A DNA stretch of 64,000 nt from Arabidopsis thaliana (GCF_000001735.4 NC_003071.7:2801001-2865000); one strand, 5' to 3'. Counted from the first letter of the stretch, positions 23,417-35,960 are shown. Numbers and translations: made by a program. The notes: generated by a model from the sequence alone, not told the origin.

Positions 23417-24265
23417 AAGGTCATTGTTTAGACCTAAGTTTTTAACAACCATTATTCTAGCTTTTGATACTTTGGAGATAACCTATTCATACATTAGATC
23501 TCTCTTCTCAGAGTTTCATCAGATATTTCAATAACAATGAATAGATCTTTTCTAACTCTTTTCTTCTTATTGATTTTGTTTATGCTTTTTATTCGAACAT
23601 GTCTTGTTATTCAATGATCATGTATGAGTAGTTTGCTTGTAAGGGTTAGGGTTATATATGATTTAGTAGATCTCCCACCTGTTAGGATCTGTAGGATTCT
23701 TCATCTTTGGTTATTCTTTATGTTAATTCTAGAGTAGCTAACTAGAACTTGATCTTAAATAATAAGTATGCCCAAAAAGGCATCTATTACCAGAATTACT
23801 ATTTGATGAGCCGGGTTTATAAGTGTGTAATAAGAATCGGCCTATCTACTTACGTGAACATATCAAACTCGATTAGCATGCATGTTTAGGATTAGGGATT
23901 TGCCAAGCCAATGCTGGGAATCTTTAGCTTTAGACATAGGGAGTAATGCCAAGCCAACGCTAGGTTACTCTATAATAGTGGTTTGAGTTTAAGAACGGTT
24001 CGATAACATCCTAGCAACTATTAGATCTATTAATCATCAATTTCCTTAGAATACTCTAAGCCTAACATTTTTTATCATCTTATTTTACAACCCCATAATC
24101 TGCTATTTGTTTGCTTTTATTTTCTCTTTATTTTCTTATCTTTGTCTAGCTTGATCTTGATACTTATGCCTATTGTGTGAACAAGAGCTTTGTAGAATTC
24201 GACCATAAGTACTAAAGACGATCTCTTTTTTTTGGGGAGTAAGCTTTAAGGACAGTTTGATCTAT
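23417..24265 (+). mobile_element. Athila-like LTR fragment
   Basis: The segment begins mid-LTR at GGTCATTGTTTAGACCTAA, which recurs in the LTR at 39830. It follows the same landmarks: CGAACATGT, then ATGTATGAGTAGT, TAGTAGATC, GTAGGATTCTTCATC, and TATGCCCA before ATCTATTAC. It ends with GTGTGAACAAGAGCTTTG and a TTTGATCTATA edge near 24265. The first 400 or so bases of the LTR are missing, so it is a truncated solo remnant. Confidence 0.7.
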
Positions 24266-24429
24266 ACTAGTTGTCATCCAACGTCCAGGCCCGAGAAAAA
24301 GATCAACCGCATGGTTCTCGAGGTAAGGTTTGTTTCATAACATACACTCATGTACAAGAAATTCTGTCAAACTGGGGTCGTGTGGTAGGTGTAGGTAGTC
24401 TCAACTAAAGCACAAAATATTTTTATGCC

Positions 24430-24882
24430 GGCCCATCACGGGATTTTGATATCTTTGCAGAGCTTGAGGAGAAAGACAAGGGGATCTTAGCTTTGAAGGA
24501 GAAAAACATGAAGATTCTTGACTTCATGTGTTCAAAATTTTCTGATTTTCTTGATGATCTATAAATGCTTTTGAATAAATTTAATTTTGTTGTTTTGTCA
24601 AATAATTTTATTTTCTTTTGTAAGATAATATATGCACTTTTAAAATAGCTTATCTTCTTGTAGTGTATAAGGTTGTACTCAATAAAAGTGGGATATATGT
24701 TGGAAAAGGCTACTTATGTGATGGTCTTATCAAATAGCATGTTGAACCGATCAATAATAAAAATGCACGTAATATTGTTGCTTTTATTTACTTGCTTGTT
24801 TCAAATGATTTATGGCATGGACAAATGAGACATGTCAATTATCATTCTTTATATAGAATGATGAATTTAGGATTGTTACCAA
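24430..24882 (+). pseudogene. Copia polyprotein remnant, part 1 (before the LINE)
   Basis: The plus strand carries decayed Copia sequence. Near 24700-24745 is the GYVCDG-like block that precedes the integrase zinc finger, and near 24810-24880 is LWHGQMRHVNYHSLYRMMNL, the GAG-pre-integrase motif. The reading stops at GLLP, where the LINE is inserted, and resumes at 36001. Upstream, 24266-24430 has no gene I can identify. Confidence 0.75.
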
Positions 24883-26403
24883 GACTTCATATACGACAAT
24901 TAATCCCCCAATGAAGTCTATTGGTAGTTAGGAACTTTTGAAAAACCAGATCTCACTAAAAACAGTAATACCCAACGGTCCTCCTCCAGAAATGGTAATG
25001 TCAACTGGACAAAGACGCGATTCCGACGACTTTTCGTTGACGGAATCATTTTTCTCCAGCGTAGAACAAAGCGGAGCTTCCATCCCCCATTCCCTGGTAG
25101 TGTCTCTACTTCTTCTCTCTGATTATTGCTGTGTGTAAACTTATTCAAACTGTTAAGCCTGTTTTCCTTATCCTTACCTGCAACCTAACCCATAAATCCA
25201 TTGTTGACTGTCTCTAAACCCCTGCATTCATGGATAAAAGAATCCCACACAACCTAAAAGGCAAAGGTATTGACTAGGGCTTCTCTCCACCAGTTTGCAG
25301 AAGAATCCGAGCACCAGAGTTAGATACAAGCTTATTGAAGCAAACTCACTCACTCTAATGGGCCAGTTAACCAATCCGTCTATGCAAAGACTATGGTCCC
25401 TCTTTCCCTTCCTCTCAAACCGCTGGAACCTGAAGGGCAAAGCCACAGGGTCAGATCTGGGCAGAGGATGCTTCCAGTTTAGCTTTGATTATGAGGAAGA
25501 TACGCAAAAGGTTTTGGATAATAGGCCATACCATTATGACCAGTGGATGGTCATTCTCCAAAAATGGGAACCCATAATCTTTGACTCTTTTCCTTCAATG
25601 ATCCCTTTCTGGATTGACATTCAAGGTCTCCCAAAACACTACTGGCAACATGATATATGCTCAAAGCTATTGGCTCAGAGCTGAAAGAAATTCTAGATAT
25701 CAAAATTACCAACTCAGCAGCCAAGATAAAGGTTTCTATTGATGGGCTGAAGCCCCTCATTCTCGACACTATGGTTGACTTCCGTGATGGCAGCGAGGCT
25801 CTAATTACACTAGAGTACAAGAATCTCAAGAATTACTGCTCTCACTCATTGAGACTCACCCATGAAAAGAAATTCTGCCCAGGATTAGTAAAAGAGAAGG
25901 AGGTCTCTACAAAAATCGAGCCTCCAGTGACAGTTGGGGATTCTAAAGGTCTGGTCAGAAATTATTATACTCCTAAAGATAACTTTGCTGCCCCTAGAGA
26001 GATGAGAGATCCCACTCCTAACAGATCACTCTCTAAAGATACTTCTATCAATCAGAGTCTTCAGGCTTATACCTAGAAAGATAGAAGGGTGGGTCGAAGC
26101 TCTTCTAGAGAACACTTCCCCAAAGAAAATGGACGCTATGATGCTAGAAGAAACATAAATTATTACCACCATGAAGGAAGAACCTCAGCAAGTAGAGAGC
26201 TAAGGCATATGAGAGTTACCTCAGGGACTCAGGAGTTTTCTCGAGAGGGTCCAAGAAGAGGGTCGTCCAATAGATCATTCAACTATGACAACCCAAATTA
26301 CCAGTGGAGGGCACGAGATTCATCCAGAAACAGCCCTAGACATGACAGTTAAAAATCTTGGAGAACACGCATGCCACCTTTGGAGAGACCTCTTGTTTAG
26401 TTT

Positions 26404-28073
26404 TGATAAGTGTGCATTTTACATGTTTTGAGCATCCATTTGTTATCACTATTGCATCATATCATCACTGTTTTATACCATTTCTCATCATTTGTCATCA
26501 CTTTACATGTTTAGGATATGTTTGCATATTTGTGTTGTTTTTAGGTGATTTGGAGCTGTTAACGAGCTAATTGGAAGAAGCGGACCTGATCATGTCAAAC
26601 CACTCAACCCCCTGGTCAAGTAGATGCTTCACGACCTCAACAGACCACTTGACCCCCTGGTCGAGTACCACCATGAGAGTCACTCGATCACATCACTCGA
26701 CCACCTGGTCGAGTATCATCACCTCCACCACCTGACCATCACTCGATCACACCACTTGACCACAAGGTCGAGTATCTTCATCACCGTCACTCGATCACTC
26801 TACCACCAAGTCGAGTACCACCATCTCCATCATTCGACTTCATACTCGGTTGCCAGCTTCAGAGTCTTCTCCATTCCGCACTCAACCAGACACTTGAGCA
26901 CAAGGAAGAAAAGAAGACTCCAGCTTATCACTCGATCATTCACTCGACCATCTGGGTCGAGTACCGTTTTTAATCCGTCCCAATATTGCGTCGTTTTGAG
27001 TATTAGGGTTTCGGAAAATTTCGCTATAAGTAGCATGTACTTTACATTTTCGATGAAAGAGTTTTATTCTGTAGACACTGTGTTCTTGACATTTTTGTAA
27101 TCCGTATTTCTCTTAATCTATTCAGTATTCAGTTTTTGCTTTTGATTTCGTTTACTGTTGTTCATCCTGTTATCATCATGCTATAACTCTGTTGATATCA
27201 TGTTTTCATCCTATTCAACGTTTATGCTTTCTACTATGATGTCTGAGTAGTGACTAGATTTCTGAGGATGGGTTAGAGTAGTTTAGAATTCTCAGAATGC
27301 TAGGTGGTTGAGTTTGATTTATAGATCCCTTCTGGATTAGTTGTTCTTAATGCCTATTGCTTTCTGATCAACTGGAATTTGAGCCCAGACATTTCTACGC
27401 CCAAAAGGTGTTCGATAAAATGTCTAAACCACTAATTCCAGAGATTCGTGGCTCTATACCAAGGCATTGGTTGCAGGGAGCGTTTTGGCTTTAACTTGTT
27501 GATTCGTAATGCCTATAAGGTTAGCTCTCGTCAATGGTGATTAAGTCTGGGACTGGTTTAACTTGAGGGTCTCTATTGCGGTGGTACTTAGATTTGGTTA
27601 CTGAACTTGTTGTCTAGGGATAATTTGTTGAGCATATCAATCACCTGTAAACTGAGGAAACAAAACTACTCAATTACCCCATCCTCGAGAGTTCTTTATC
27701 TGATTGATTTCTTTGTTTACTCTGCTGTTTTTTACTGCATCTTGTTACTTGTTGCTTAGTTTTTGCATTTCTGTCCTGTTACTCGACCTGATACTCGACC
27801 ACCTAGTTTTCTGGCAACAGACTGTGCAGTCGAGTAGCCCTGTTGGCAACAAGCTGTGTTGGTCGAGTGTTTTACTGTTTCTGCTTGAATTTCAGTTTCC
27901 TGCATGTTCACTTAGGACGGCTAGAAACTCCAAAACCTGTTATTGCTTGGTTTGACTCTGTGAACTCTGATTGCATCTTGATTGTTAGCATCACACCCAT
28001 TTGGATTGACAACCTAAAATACTACAACGACATGATAGTGCTTTAAGTTTAATTGACTAAAAACTTATTATCA
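26404..28073 (+). repeat. LTR 1 of the minimal element
   Basis: This 1670-bp LTR carries a TATAAG promoter box near 27030 and, at about 26590-26960, a cluster of ACTCGAC and GTCGAGT motifs in alternating orientation, many forming short palindromes around CACCTGG or similar loops. A second small cluster lies near 27780-27870. A 158-codon ORF (26624-27100) follows from this repeat and is rich in histidine; I do not regard it as a gene. Confidence 0.8.
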
Positions 28074-28107
28074 ATTTGGCGTCTTTGCCAACACAGCTTG
28101 GGGGAGT
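28074..28107 (+). promoter_or_regulatory. fused primer-binding site and polypurine tract
   Basis: These 34 bases are the complete internal region of the element. ATTTGGCGTC followed by TTTGCC resembles the Athila-type site placed just after the 5' LTR. CTTGGGGGAGT just before LTR 2 is the polypurine tract. Both priming signals of reverse transcription are therefore kept while all coding DNA is absent. Confidence 0.65.
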
Positions 28108-30332
28108 TGATAAGTGTGCATTTTACATGTTTTAAGCATCCATTTATTACCACTATTGCCTCATATCACCACTGTTTTATACCATTTCTCATCATTTCTC
28201 ATCATTTTGCATGTTTAGGATAGTTTTGCATGCATGTTGCATATTTGTGTTGTTTTCAGGTGATTTGGAGTTGTTGACGAGCTAATTGGAAGAAGCGGAC
28301 CTGATCATGTCAAACCACTCGACCCCTTGGCCGAGTAGATGCTTCACGACCTCAAGAGACCACTCGACCCCCTAGTCGAGTACCACCATGAGAGTCACTC
28401 GATCACATCACTCGACCACCTGGTCGAGTATCATCACCTCCACCACCTGACCATCACTCGATCACACCACTCGACCAAAAGGTCGAGTATCTTCATCACC
28501 GTCACTCGATCACTCTACCACCAAGCCGAGTACCACCATCTCCATCACCCGACTTCATACTCGATTGCCAGCTTCAGAGTCTTCTCCATTCCACACTCAA
28601 CCAGACACTTGAGCACAAGGAAGAAAAGAAGACTCCAGCTTATCACTCGACCATTCACTCGACCGCCTTGGTCAAGTACCGTTTTTAATCCGTCCCAATA
28701 CTGCATCGTTTTGAGTATAAGGGTTTCAGAATATTTCGCTATAAGTAGCATGTACTTTACAGTTTTTATAAAAGAGTTTTATTCCGTAGACACTGTGTTC
28801 TTGACGTTTTTGTAATCCGGATTTCTCTTAATCTATTCAGTATTCAGTTTTTACTTTTGATTCCGTTTACTATTGTTCATCCTGTTATCATCCTGCTATT
28901 ACTCTGTTGATATCATGTTTTCATCCTGCTATGACGTCTGAGTAGTGACTAGGTTTCTGAGGATGGGTGTTGGAGCTGGATTCCCCTCCAGGAATCCACC
29001 TGCGAAAATACCAAACCAGCCCACAAAAGCCCACCGAGTAGAGGACCTACGCAGCTGATGAGCCCACATACGCGAATGGGTACTTGGGCCAGATAAGCCC
29101 GGTCACTTGATGAAGGGAGATAAGCGAATAACAACCTAGGAACTGATGAGGAGATATTCGCGGAGCGGACCTGATATCTCGGAACTGACCTGCCGAATAT
29201 TCAGGAGAATCTCCGCAGATCCCGGACGGAGCTACCACGTACGTAGACCTATATAAGGGAGCAAGGACGACTTGGAAGACACATTCAATTCAGCTCACAT
29301 TCACGCACATACTTTTACACTTGTAATCTCCTTTCACATTGTAAAAGCTTCATCATAATCAATACAAAAAGTCCATTCGTTCTTAGCAATATAACTCTCA
29401 AGGTTTCAGTGAAGTTCTAGCCCTCCTTTCTCATAATTTCAATTACAAATCTCTAGTGTGGATTTCAGAACCCACAATGGGTTAGAGTATTTTAGAATTC
29501 TCAGTATGCTAGGTCGTTGAGTTTGATTTATAGATCCCTTCTGGAGTAGTTGTTCTTAATGCCTATTGCTTTTTGATCAACTGGAATTTGAGCCCAGACA
29601 TTTCTGCGCCTAAAAGGTGTTCGATGAAATGTCTGAACCACTAATTCCAGAGATTCGTGGCTCTGTACCAAGGTATTGGTTGCAGGGAGCGTTTTGGATT
29701 TAATTTGTTGATTCGTAATGCCTGTTAGGTTAGCTCTTGTCAATGGTGATTGAGTCTGGGACTGGTTTAACTTGAGCGTCTCTGTTGCGGTGGCACTTAG
29801 ATTTGGTTACTGAACTTGTTGTCTAGAGATAATTTGTTGAGCATGTTAATCACCTGTAAACTGAGGAAACGAAACTACTCAATTACCCCATCCTTGGGAA
29901 TTCTTTATCTGATTGATTTTTTTGTTTACTCTGCTGATGTTTACTGCATCTTGTTACATGTTGCTTAGTTCTTGCATTTCTCTCCTGTTACTCGACCTGA
30001 TACTCGACCCCCCCAATTGTCTGGCAACAGACTGTGCAGTCGAGTATCCCTGTTATATTTTCTATCTGTTACTCGACCTGTCACTCGACCACACCCGGTG
30101 CTTGGCAACAAGCTGTGTTGGTTGAGTGTTTTACTGTTTCTGCTTGAATTTCTGTTTCATGCATGTTCACTTAGGACTATTAGAAACTCCAAAACCTGTT
30201 ATTGCTTGGCTTGACTATGTGAACTCTGATTGCATCTTGATTGTTAGCATCACACTCATTTGGATTTTCTACCTAAAATACTACAACGACATGATAGTGC
30301 TTTAGGTTTAATTGACTAAAAACCTATTATCA
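28108..30332 (+). repeat. LTR 2 of the minimal element, carrying a solo LTR
   Basis: LTR 2 is co-linear with LTR 1 apart from a 514-bp interruption at 28968-29481 (a solo LTR plus target duplication) and about 45 extra bases near 30050-30115, where an ACTCGACC-rich segment is repeated. The same alternating ACTCGA/TCGAGT cluster lies at 28310-28680. Substitutions between LTRs are scattered, so this insertion is not recent. Confidence 0.8.
28968..29476 (+). mobile_element. solo LTR with perfect 5-bp target duplication
   Basis: A 509-bp element starts TGTTGGAGCTGG and ends AACCCACA. It is flanked by ATGGG on both sides (28963-28967 and 29477-29481) and is absent from the otherwise matching LTR 1, which gives the empty site. 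TG/CA ends, 5-bp duplication and no internal genes define a solo LTR. A CTATATAAGG promoter box lies near 29250 and a poly(A)-signal-like AATACAAAAA near 29360. Strand is inferred from the promoter. Confidence 0.9.
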
Positions 30333-30984
30333 CCTTTGAGGTCACACCACCACCGCCACCTCCTATCCCTACAAATGATCAAATCATGGGAGACCTCAGA
30401 GATGCTACTCTCCAATATGTGAGATGTGCAGATCCAACTGAAAGTGCAGCAAGAAAACGCAGAGGTATCCAAGGGGAAGAGAAAGGTCTCATGGCTGAAA
30501 CAGCCTCAATTATGTTGGAAGCTGTTATTGTCTCAAACCAAACTTACCTTACTTCAGAAGAAACAGACGCCCAACAAACTCCCTCGCTGCACAAGTACTC
30601 TATGCTGAACCAAGATCTGCCAATTCATCCGGCTGAACTGACCACAATCATTGCTGCTCCTGCAAAAAAAAGAAAAGGAGACATCCCCCCCTAAATAAAT
30701 CCCAGAATAAAACTTTATTACCCCAACTAGGATCAAATTCAAGCAAAAGAAACAAAGGAATAATTCAAAGTTCCCCCAAAAGAAAATCCACACCTGAGAA
30801 GAATAATTCAAATTCTCAAGAGCCTGCTTCTACTAGCAGAAAACCTAAATCAAAGTAAAAGTTGTATCTTCAGGCGGGTAGCTCCTTTCCCTCCTCAAGT
30901 CAGCCTAATCCAAGAGTGAATCTTATTCCTCCAAGAGTGAAAGAGAAGGTGGAATTTCAACATCCACCAACTCAGATTCCTTAA

Positions 30985-33900
30985 AAGTACCGAGGTGGAA
31001 CTATTGTGGGTTGGGGAACCCCACAACAGGCTAGCGTCTGCGTGAGATTCACTCCAAAATCTCACCAGAAATCTTGTTCCTCATGGAGACAAAGAATCGT
31101 GATGACTTGGTCCTTACCTCTCTAACTTGAATGAATTACCATTCACACCATCTTGTTTCCCCACACAGCCCAGGAGTAGGTGGACTGGACCTCTTTTGGA
31201 AGCAAGAAGTGGAAGTGACTATTCTGACTTCCTCCACAAATTTCATTGACACACATGTTAAAGCTGCGAATTATTTTTTCTTTGCCTCTTTAATCTATGG
31301 TGAACAGATAGAGCAAAGAGAAGAGCAATTTGGGAGAAACTTACTATTGTAGGGAAAGACACAAGTGATCCCTGGTACTTTACAGGAGACATCTCATTTG
31401 AAAAGCAAGGAGGCTGTAACGCTCGCGATCCTCAATAGGATCGTTGGCTGGGACTTGGTCCGAGGAAAAAAGGTGGAGTCTCGGACAAGTTGGGAAGGAG
31501 CTGGCCATAAGCTCGGACAAAGGGATATCATGCAGACTAAGCTAGGATCGTAAGAGAATCAGCAGGGTCAGCTCATCCGAAGCTCAAGCTCAGCTGGAAT
31601 GAGTGAAGGTTACTTGGGTCAAGTGATAGTCCAGTTCGGGCAGCTAGATGAGTGACGGTTGAGCTCGAGGTAGCTGGTCGACTGTCCGACCAGCTAGGCG
31701 TTTATGGGGACGGTTACTTGAACGGTTATGGTCGAACGGTTGCTCGCCCAAAGGATGGATAAGGGCGAGCAGTTACGGGCGGAGAGATGCAACTTTTCGG
31801 AAAGGTGCAAGGAATGGATGTGATGCTTCGGGAAGCATCCCATCGTACCCTATATAAGGGAGGGCGTCCAAGACCTTTGGAATCACCACAACACAGAGAA
31901 AACACCAAAACTCACCATTAAACTCTCGCCCTCTCGGGAGAATAAATCGTCGAAGGAATCGGTAGCCGGACTATGGCCGGCGAAGGAGAAGAAGGGCTCG
32001 GCATAACTGAAAATCGTGAAGGAAGGTAAGGAATCCTAGAATTTGAGAGTAAGGATTCTAGGATGCGATATAGGAGTCGGGATCCTTGAAAGGATCGACT
32101 AGAGGGCTGGGTAGTATTCGGGTCATGTGCAACCTACATAAGACTCAGTTCGGGCGAGGCATCGGCTGAGGCGGGGATGCGGCTCGGCGGAGGATTGGCG
32201 GGTCTTAGAGATCATTGCAATCTTCCCCACTCTGATTCCTCTCTGCGGATCGAGTAGTGTAAGGATTAGAGAGCATTGCATGGACTTGCATATTACTAAG
32301 TGAACGAGAGTACTTATGGCTCTATGAATTTCAGGAACTAACGGTGATCGTGGGAAGGACTTGGCTTAGGCGCAAGAGACTCAAGGCCGGGATGATGGGT
32401 TGTGATAGTTCGGATAGTCTAGGGATCGATTATATGACTTGTAATAGCTTATTTGCAAACTCATAAGTTGTATCGAATCCTTTACTCAATTAATAAAGTA
32501 TCTTATTGTTTGTTTACTCTATTTGTCTCAAATATTGAGTCAGAATCATATGAAACGGATTACACTAGCGAATGAACCTCATAAATGGTTGGGGTCAGGT
32601 CACTTAGTGATTTGGGTCGAGAGATCTTGTCCAGACTTAGGTAGTCTGGATCGGGGCCTTTTAGAGGCCCAATAAGACATGAAGGCACTTCCTTTATGGC
32701 GGAATGTGACTTATATGACTTAAGACACTCAGGAAATTTCTTCTCTTGGCGTGGAAAGAGGCATGATCATGTGGTGCACTGCTGTCTAAATCGAGCTATG
32801 TCAAATGGAGCATGGGCTGAAACTTACCCTGCAAGTTGCTGTGCTTACCTTCGCTTTGAAGGATCTGACCATATACGACTTCTCACTCACTTTGATCTAT
32901 CAAAGAAAAAGAAAAAAGGAGTGTTCAAATATGACAGACGCTTAGAGAATAATGAAGAAGTAACAGCCCTTATACAAGCGGCTTGGAACCTATGTGATAC
33001 TGGGGATGTGAAGGAATAAATTAATCGATGCCGCTTGGACTTCATTACCTGGACCCAAGAAAAGCACCAGAACAGTCAAAGACTTATTGAGGAAAACCGC
33101 AAAATTTGAGGAAGCAATGGCTAGTCAAGAACACAACCATGACCTGATCTCTACCATCAATAACAATCTTTTCCTGGCTTACAAGAAAGGGGAAGAGTAT
33201 TGGAAATAGAGAAGTAGACAATTATTGCTTGCTTTAGGGGACAAAAATTCGGGTTACTTCCATGCAATTACTAAAGGAAGAACACTCACTAATAAGTTCT
33301 CAGTTCTAGAGAAAGAGGATGGGGCACCTATCTATCTATTAAGAGGCAGGAATTCTGAAGGTTATCTCTAAGTATTTCCAAACCCTGTTCACTGCAAAAG
33401 ACGGAGACCATGTTGCGACAATAAAAGAAGCCATTAAACCATGTATATACCCTGAAAGGAACCAACTTCTCATCAAAATGCCTTCAGGGAGGAAATAAAA
33501 AGATCTTGTTTCTCTATTCATGCTCATAAGGCCCATGTCCCTGATGGTTTCCCCAAGCTTCTTTCAATCTCACTGGGAGACTGAGGTCCAAACATTGTGC
33601 TAGAGATTCAGTCGTTCTTTTCATCTGCCAATCTGCACCCAACAATCAACCAAACAAATATCAGGCTTATACCTAAAATCCAAAGCCCCGAAAGGATGGT
33701 TGATTACAGACCTATAGCATTGTGCAAAGTTTTCTACAAAATTATCTCCAAGTTGCTCTCAAGGCGTCTGCAACCGGTCCTGCAAGATATAATCTCAGAA
33801 ACCCAATCAGCTTTTGTGCCAAAAAGAGCGATTAATGATAATGTCCTTATTACACATGAAGCACTCCACTACCAAGCATGGATAAGCTGGATATGCAATG

Positions 33901-35960
33901 TGTAACTACTGTTACTTACTCTTTTCTCCTCAACGGAGCGGCCCAAGGTTCAGTAACTCCGGAGAGAGGACTCAAGCAGGGAGATCCTCTCTCACCTTAC
34001 CTCTTCATTATTTGTAGTGAAGTACTTTCTTGGTTATGCAAGAAAGCCCAACAGGATGGAGTGCTAATTGGTCTTCGAGTTTCAAAAGGCAGTCCCAAAA
34101 TCAATCATCTTCTTTTTGTTGACGACACGATATTTTTCTGTCGATCAGACTCTGGTCAAATGATTAACAAGGCAAAGTCAGCTATCACTTTTTCTGGGAA
34201 AACACCCCATGCCATCAAATTGGAAGCTCAGCAAATCCTTGGCATACAACTTACAGAGAGCTAGGAAAGTATTTGGGCTTACCTGAGATGTTTTGTAGGA
34301 GAAAGAGAGATCTGTTGAACCAGATCATTGAAAGAATACGGCAGCGCTCTTTGAGCTGGTCTTCTCGCTTCTTGTCTACTACGGGCAAAACCACAATGCT
34401 GAAATCTGTGCTAGCTTCAATGCCTACATATACCATGTCTTATTTTAAACTCCATGTCTCTCTTTGTAAAAGAATCCAATCGGCCCTCACACGATTCTAG
34501 TGGGACTCATCTACAGACAATAAGAAGATGTGTTGGATACCTTGGTCAAAAATGGCAAAATCTAAGAAAGATGGTGGACTCGGGTTCAAAGATACCACAA
34601 ATTTTAATGATGCCTTATTTGCTAAAGTGAGTTGGCGGATCCTGAAGACACCATCTTGTCTCCTGGCTAGAATCCTTTTGGGGAAATATTGTAAAACAAC
34701 CTCTTTTCTGGATTGTGGTGTAGCAGCTTCCTCTTCACATGGTTAGAGAGGTAATTGTACGGGCAGAGATCTCATTAAGTCTCAACTGGAGAAAGTTATT
34801 GGATCGGGCTAGGACACTCTAGTCTGGTCTAAACCGTGGATCTCACTTTCATCTCCCACAACTCCAATGGGTCCACCAACTGAACAATCTCAACTCATGA
34901 ATGTGAATCAACTTATCTGCCCGATTATGAAGACTTGGGATAATGAGAAACTCAGAAGACTTCTGCCAAGCTATGAATTGGAGATTCTCTCCATAAGACC
35001 TAGCAGGGTTGGAGCTAGGGACCGAATTGCTTGGCTTCCCACTAAATTAGGTGAATACTCGGACAAATCTGGGTATCACGCAGTGGTTGATCTACAGAAA
35101 CAAGCACCTCAATCCTTAGATCCTCCTCTTGGTTTTGACTGGAATAAAGAGATTTGGAATAAGCACTGCCCTCCAAAAGTATAAATTTTCCTATGGAAAG
35201 CTATGAAAAATGCTTTACCTGTTGGCGAAAATCTGAGGATCCGTGACATTAACCCTGATGCTAACTGCCCTCGTTGTGGTGAGGATGAATCGTGCCTACA
35301 CATGTTCTTCATTTGCCCCTTTGCTCTTCAGGTCTGGGAACAAGCACCATTCAAGACGTCACTCTCAGCTTCTCGAATCACAAGCATGAAGATGGGTTTG
35401 GAAGTATCTTGATTGCTTGTCAATGTCCCGCCAACTGGAATCGAACACGGTCTGCTCTTCCCGTGGACTTTGTGGAATTTATGGACCTGTAGAAACAAAT
35501 TGATTTTTGAGTAGAAACATATCACAACCTTGGATCTCATCTCCCAATCTATTTCTCAAGCCAAAGAATGGTTAGGAGCTCAGATCCAAGAACCGAAACC
35601 TCAAATCATGACACATTGATTTGCTTCACCGACGCAGCTTAGCGTGAGGATTCCCTAGAGGCTGGATTTGGGTGGATATTTGTTGATTATTCAAACCATA
35701 CTGAATCTTCCCACAGATCTGCAGCGAAGAACATCAGTTCTTCTCTTGGCCACCCAACACACTTAAGACTCGCAACAGCTAGTCAAAGCACTTAATGGTG
35801 AGCCCCATCCATTGGAGCTCCATGGGATTTTATTCGACCTCGCTATGATCTCTCTAAACTTCGATGCAATTTCTTATGCCTTTGTTAAGAGAGATAACAA
35901 CATTAAAGCCGATGCATTAGCTAAGGCTGCTTTGCTTTCAATTCACCATGTACTGGTTCA
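30985..35960 (+). pseudogene. LINE ORF2: endonuclease, reverse transcriptase, zinc-binding and RNase H parts
   Basis: ORF2 begins near 30985 with WNYCGLGNP, the start of the AP-endonuclease domain. It runs through PHSPGVGGLDLFWK (31165-31205) to SDPWYFTGDI at about 31385. A solo LTR (31415-32663) interrupts it. It resumes with MAECDLYDLRHSGNFFSWRG at 32696. The reverse transcriptase has RPIALCKVFYKIISKLLSRR at 33709-33768, GLKQGDPLSPYLF near 33970-34010 and the catalytic FVDD near 34117. A zinc-binding domain (CPRCGEDESCLHMFFICPFA) lies at 35260-35330, and RNase H remnants reach 35960. Many stops (for example 33017, 34262, 34498, 34743) make it non-functional. Confidence 0.85.
31415..32663 (+). 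mobile_element. solo LTR with perfect 5-bp target duplication, inside LINE ORF2
   Basis: A 1249-bp insertion starts TGTAACGCTCGCG and ends GGGGCCTTTTA, flanked by GAGGC at 31410-31414 and 32664-32668. Removing it restores the LINE endonuclease order. It contains a CTATATAAGG box near 31850 and no gene, so it is probably a solo LTR of a Gypsy-type element. The final CA of a canonical LTR reads TA here. It is AG-rich and unlike the LTRs at 7210 or 26404. Confidence 0.8.

Larger units (their letters stand above)
26404..30332 (+). mobile_element. minimal LTR element: two long LTRs around 34 bp
   Basis: Two LTRs (26404-28073 and 28108-30332) begin TGATAAGTGTGC and end TTATCA. They are separated by only 34 bp holding a primer-binding-site-like start (ATTTGGCGTC) and a polypurine tract (CTTGGGGGAGT). 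No gag or pol lies between. It sits inside LINE ORF1, whose frame resumes on the far side. The flanks AGTTT (26399-26403) and CCTTT (30333-30337) are consistent with a mutated 5-bp duplication. A solo LTR of the same family interrupts the pectinesterase pseudogene at 54679-56328. It could only move with proteins from another element. Confidence 0.8.
25230..30694 (+). pseudogene. LINE ORF1 (Gag-like), split by an LTR element
   Basis: ORF1 starts near ATG 25230 (MDKRIPHNLKGKG). It continues at 25295-25684 with a DUF4283-type block (GCFQFSFDYEEDTQKVLDNR, ending FWIDIQGLP), then at 25657-26076 with LKNYCSHSLRLTHEKKFCPG, a degenerate knuckle region. An arginine- and serine-rich stretch at 26089-26352 follows. 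The LTR element at 26404-30332 interrupts the frame, and ORF1 resumes at 30333 with a proline-rich run and GDLRDATLQYV to 30694. It is an RNA-binding protein in intact elements. Stops at 25276, 25682 and elsewhere, and frameshifts, disable it. Confidence 0.8.

Noticed and set aside
26624..27100. 158-codon histidine-rich ORF, conserved in length in LTR 2 (28339-28815)
   Set aside because: It is produced by the repeated ACTCGAC/GTCGAGT block, which lacks stops in this frame. The third family copy at 54679-56328 does not preserve it.
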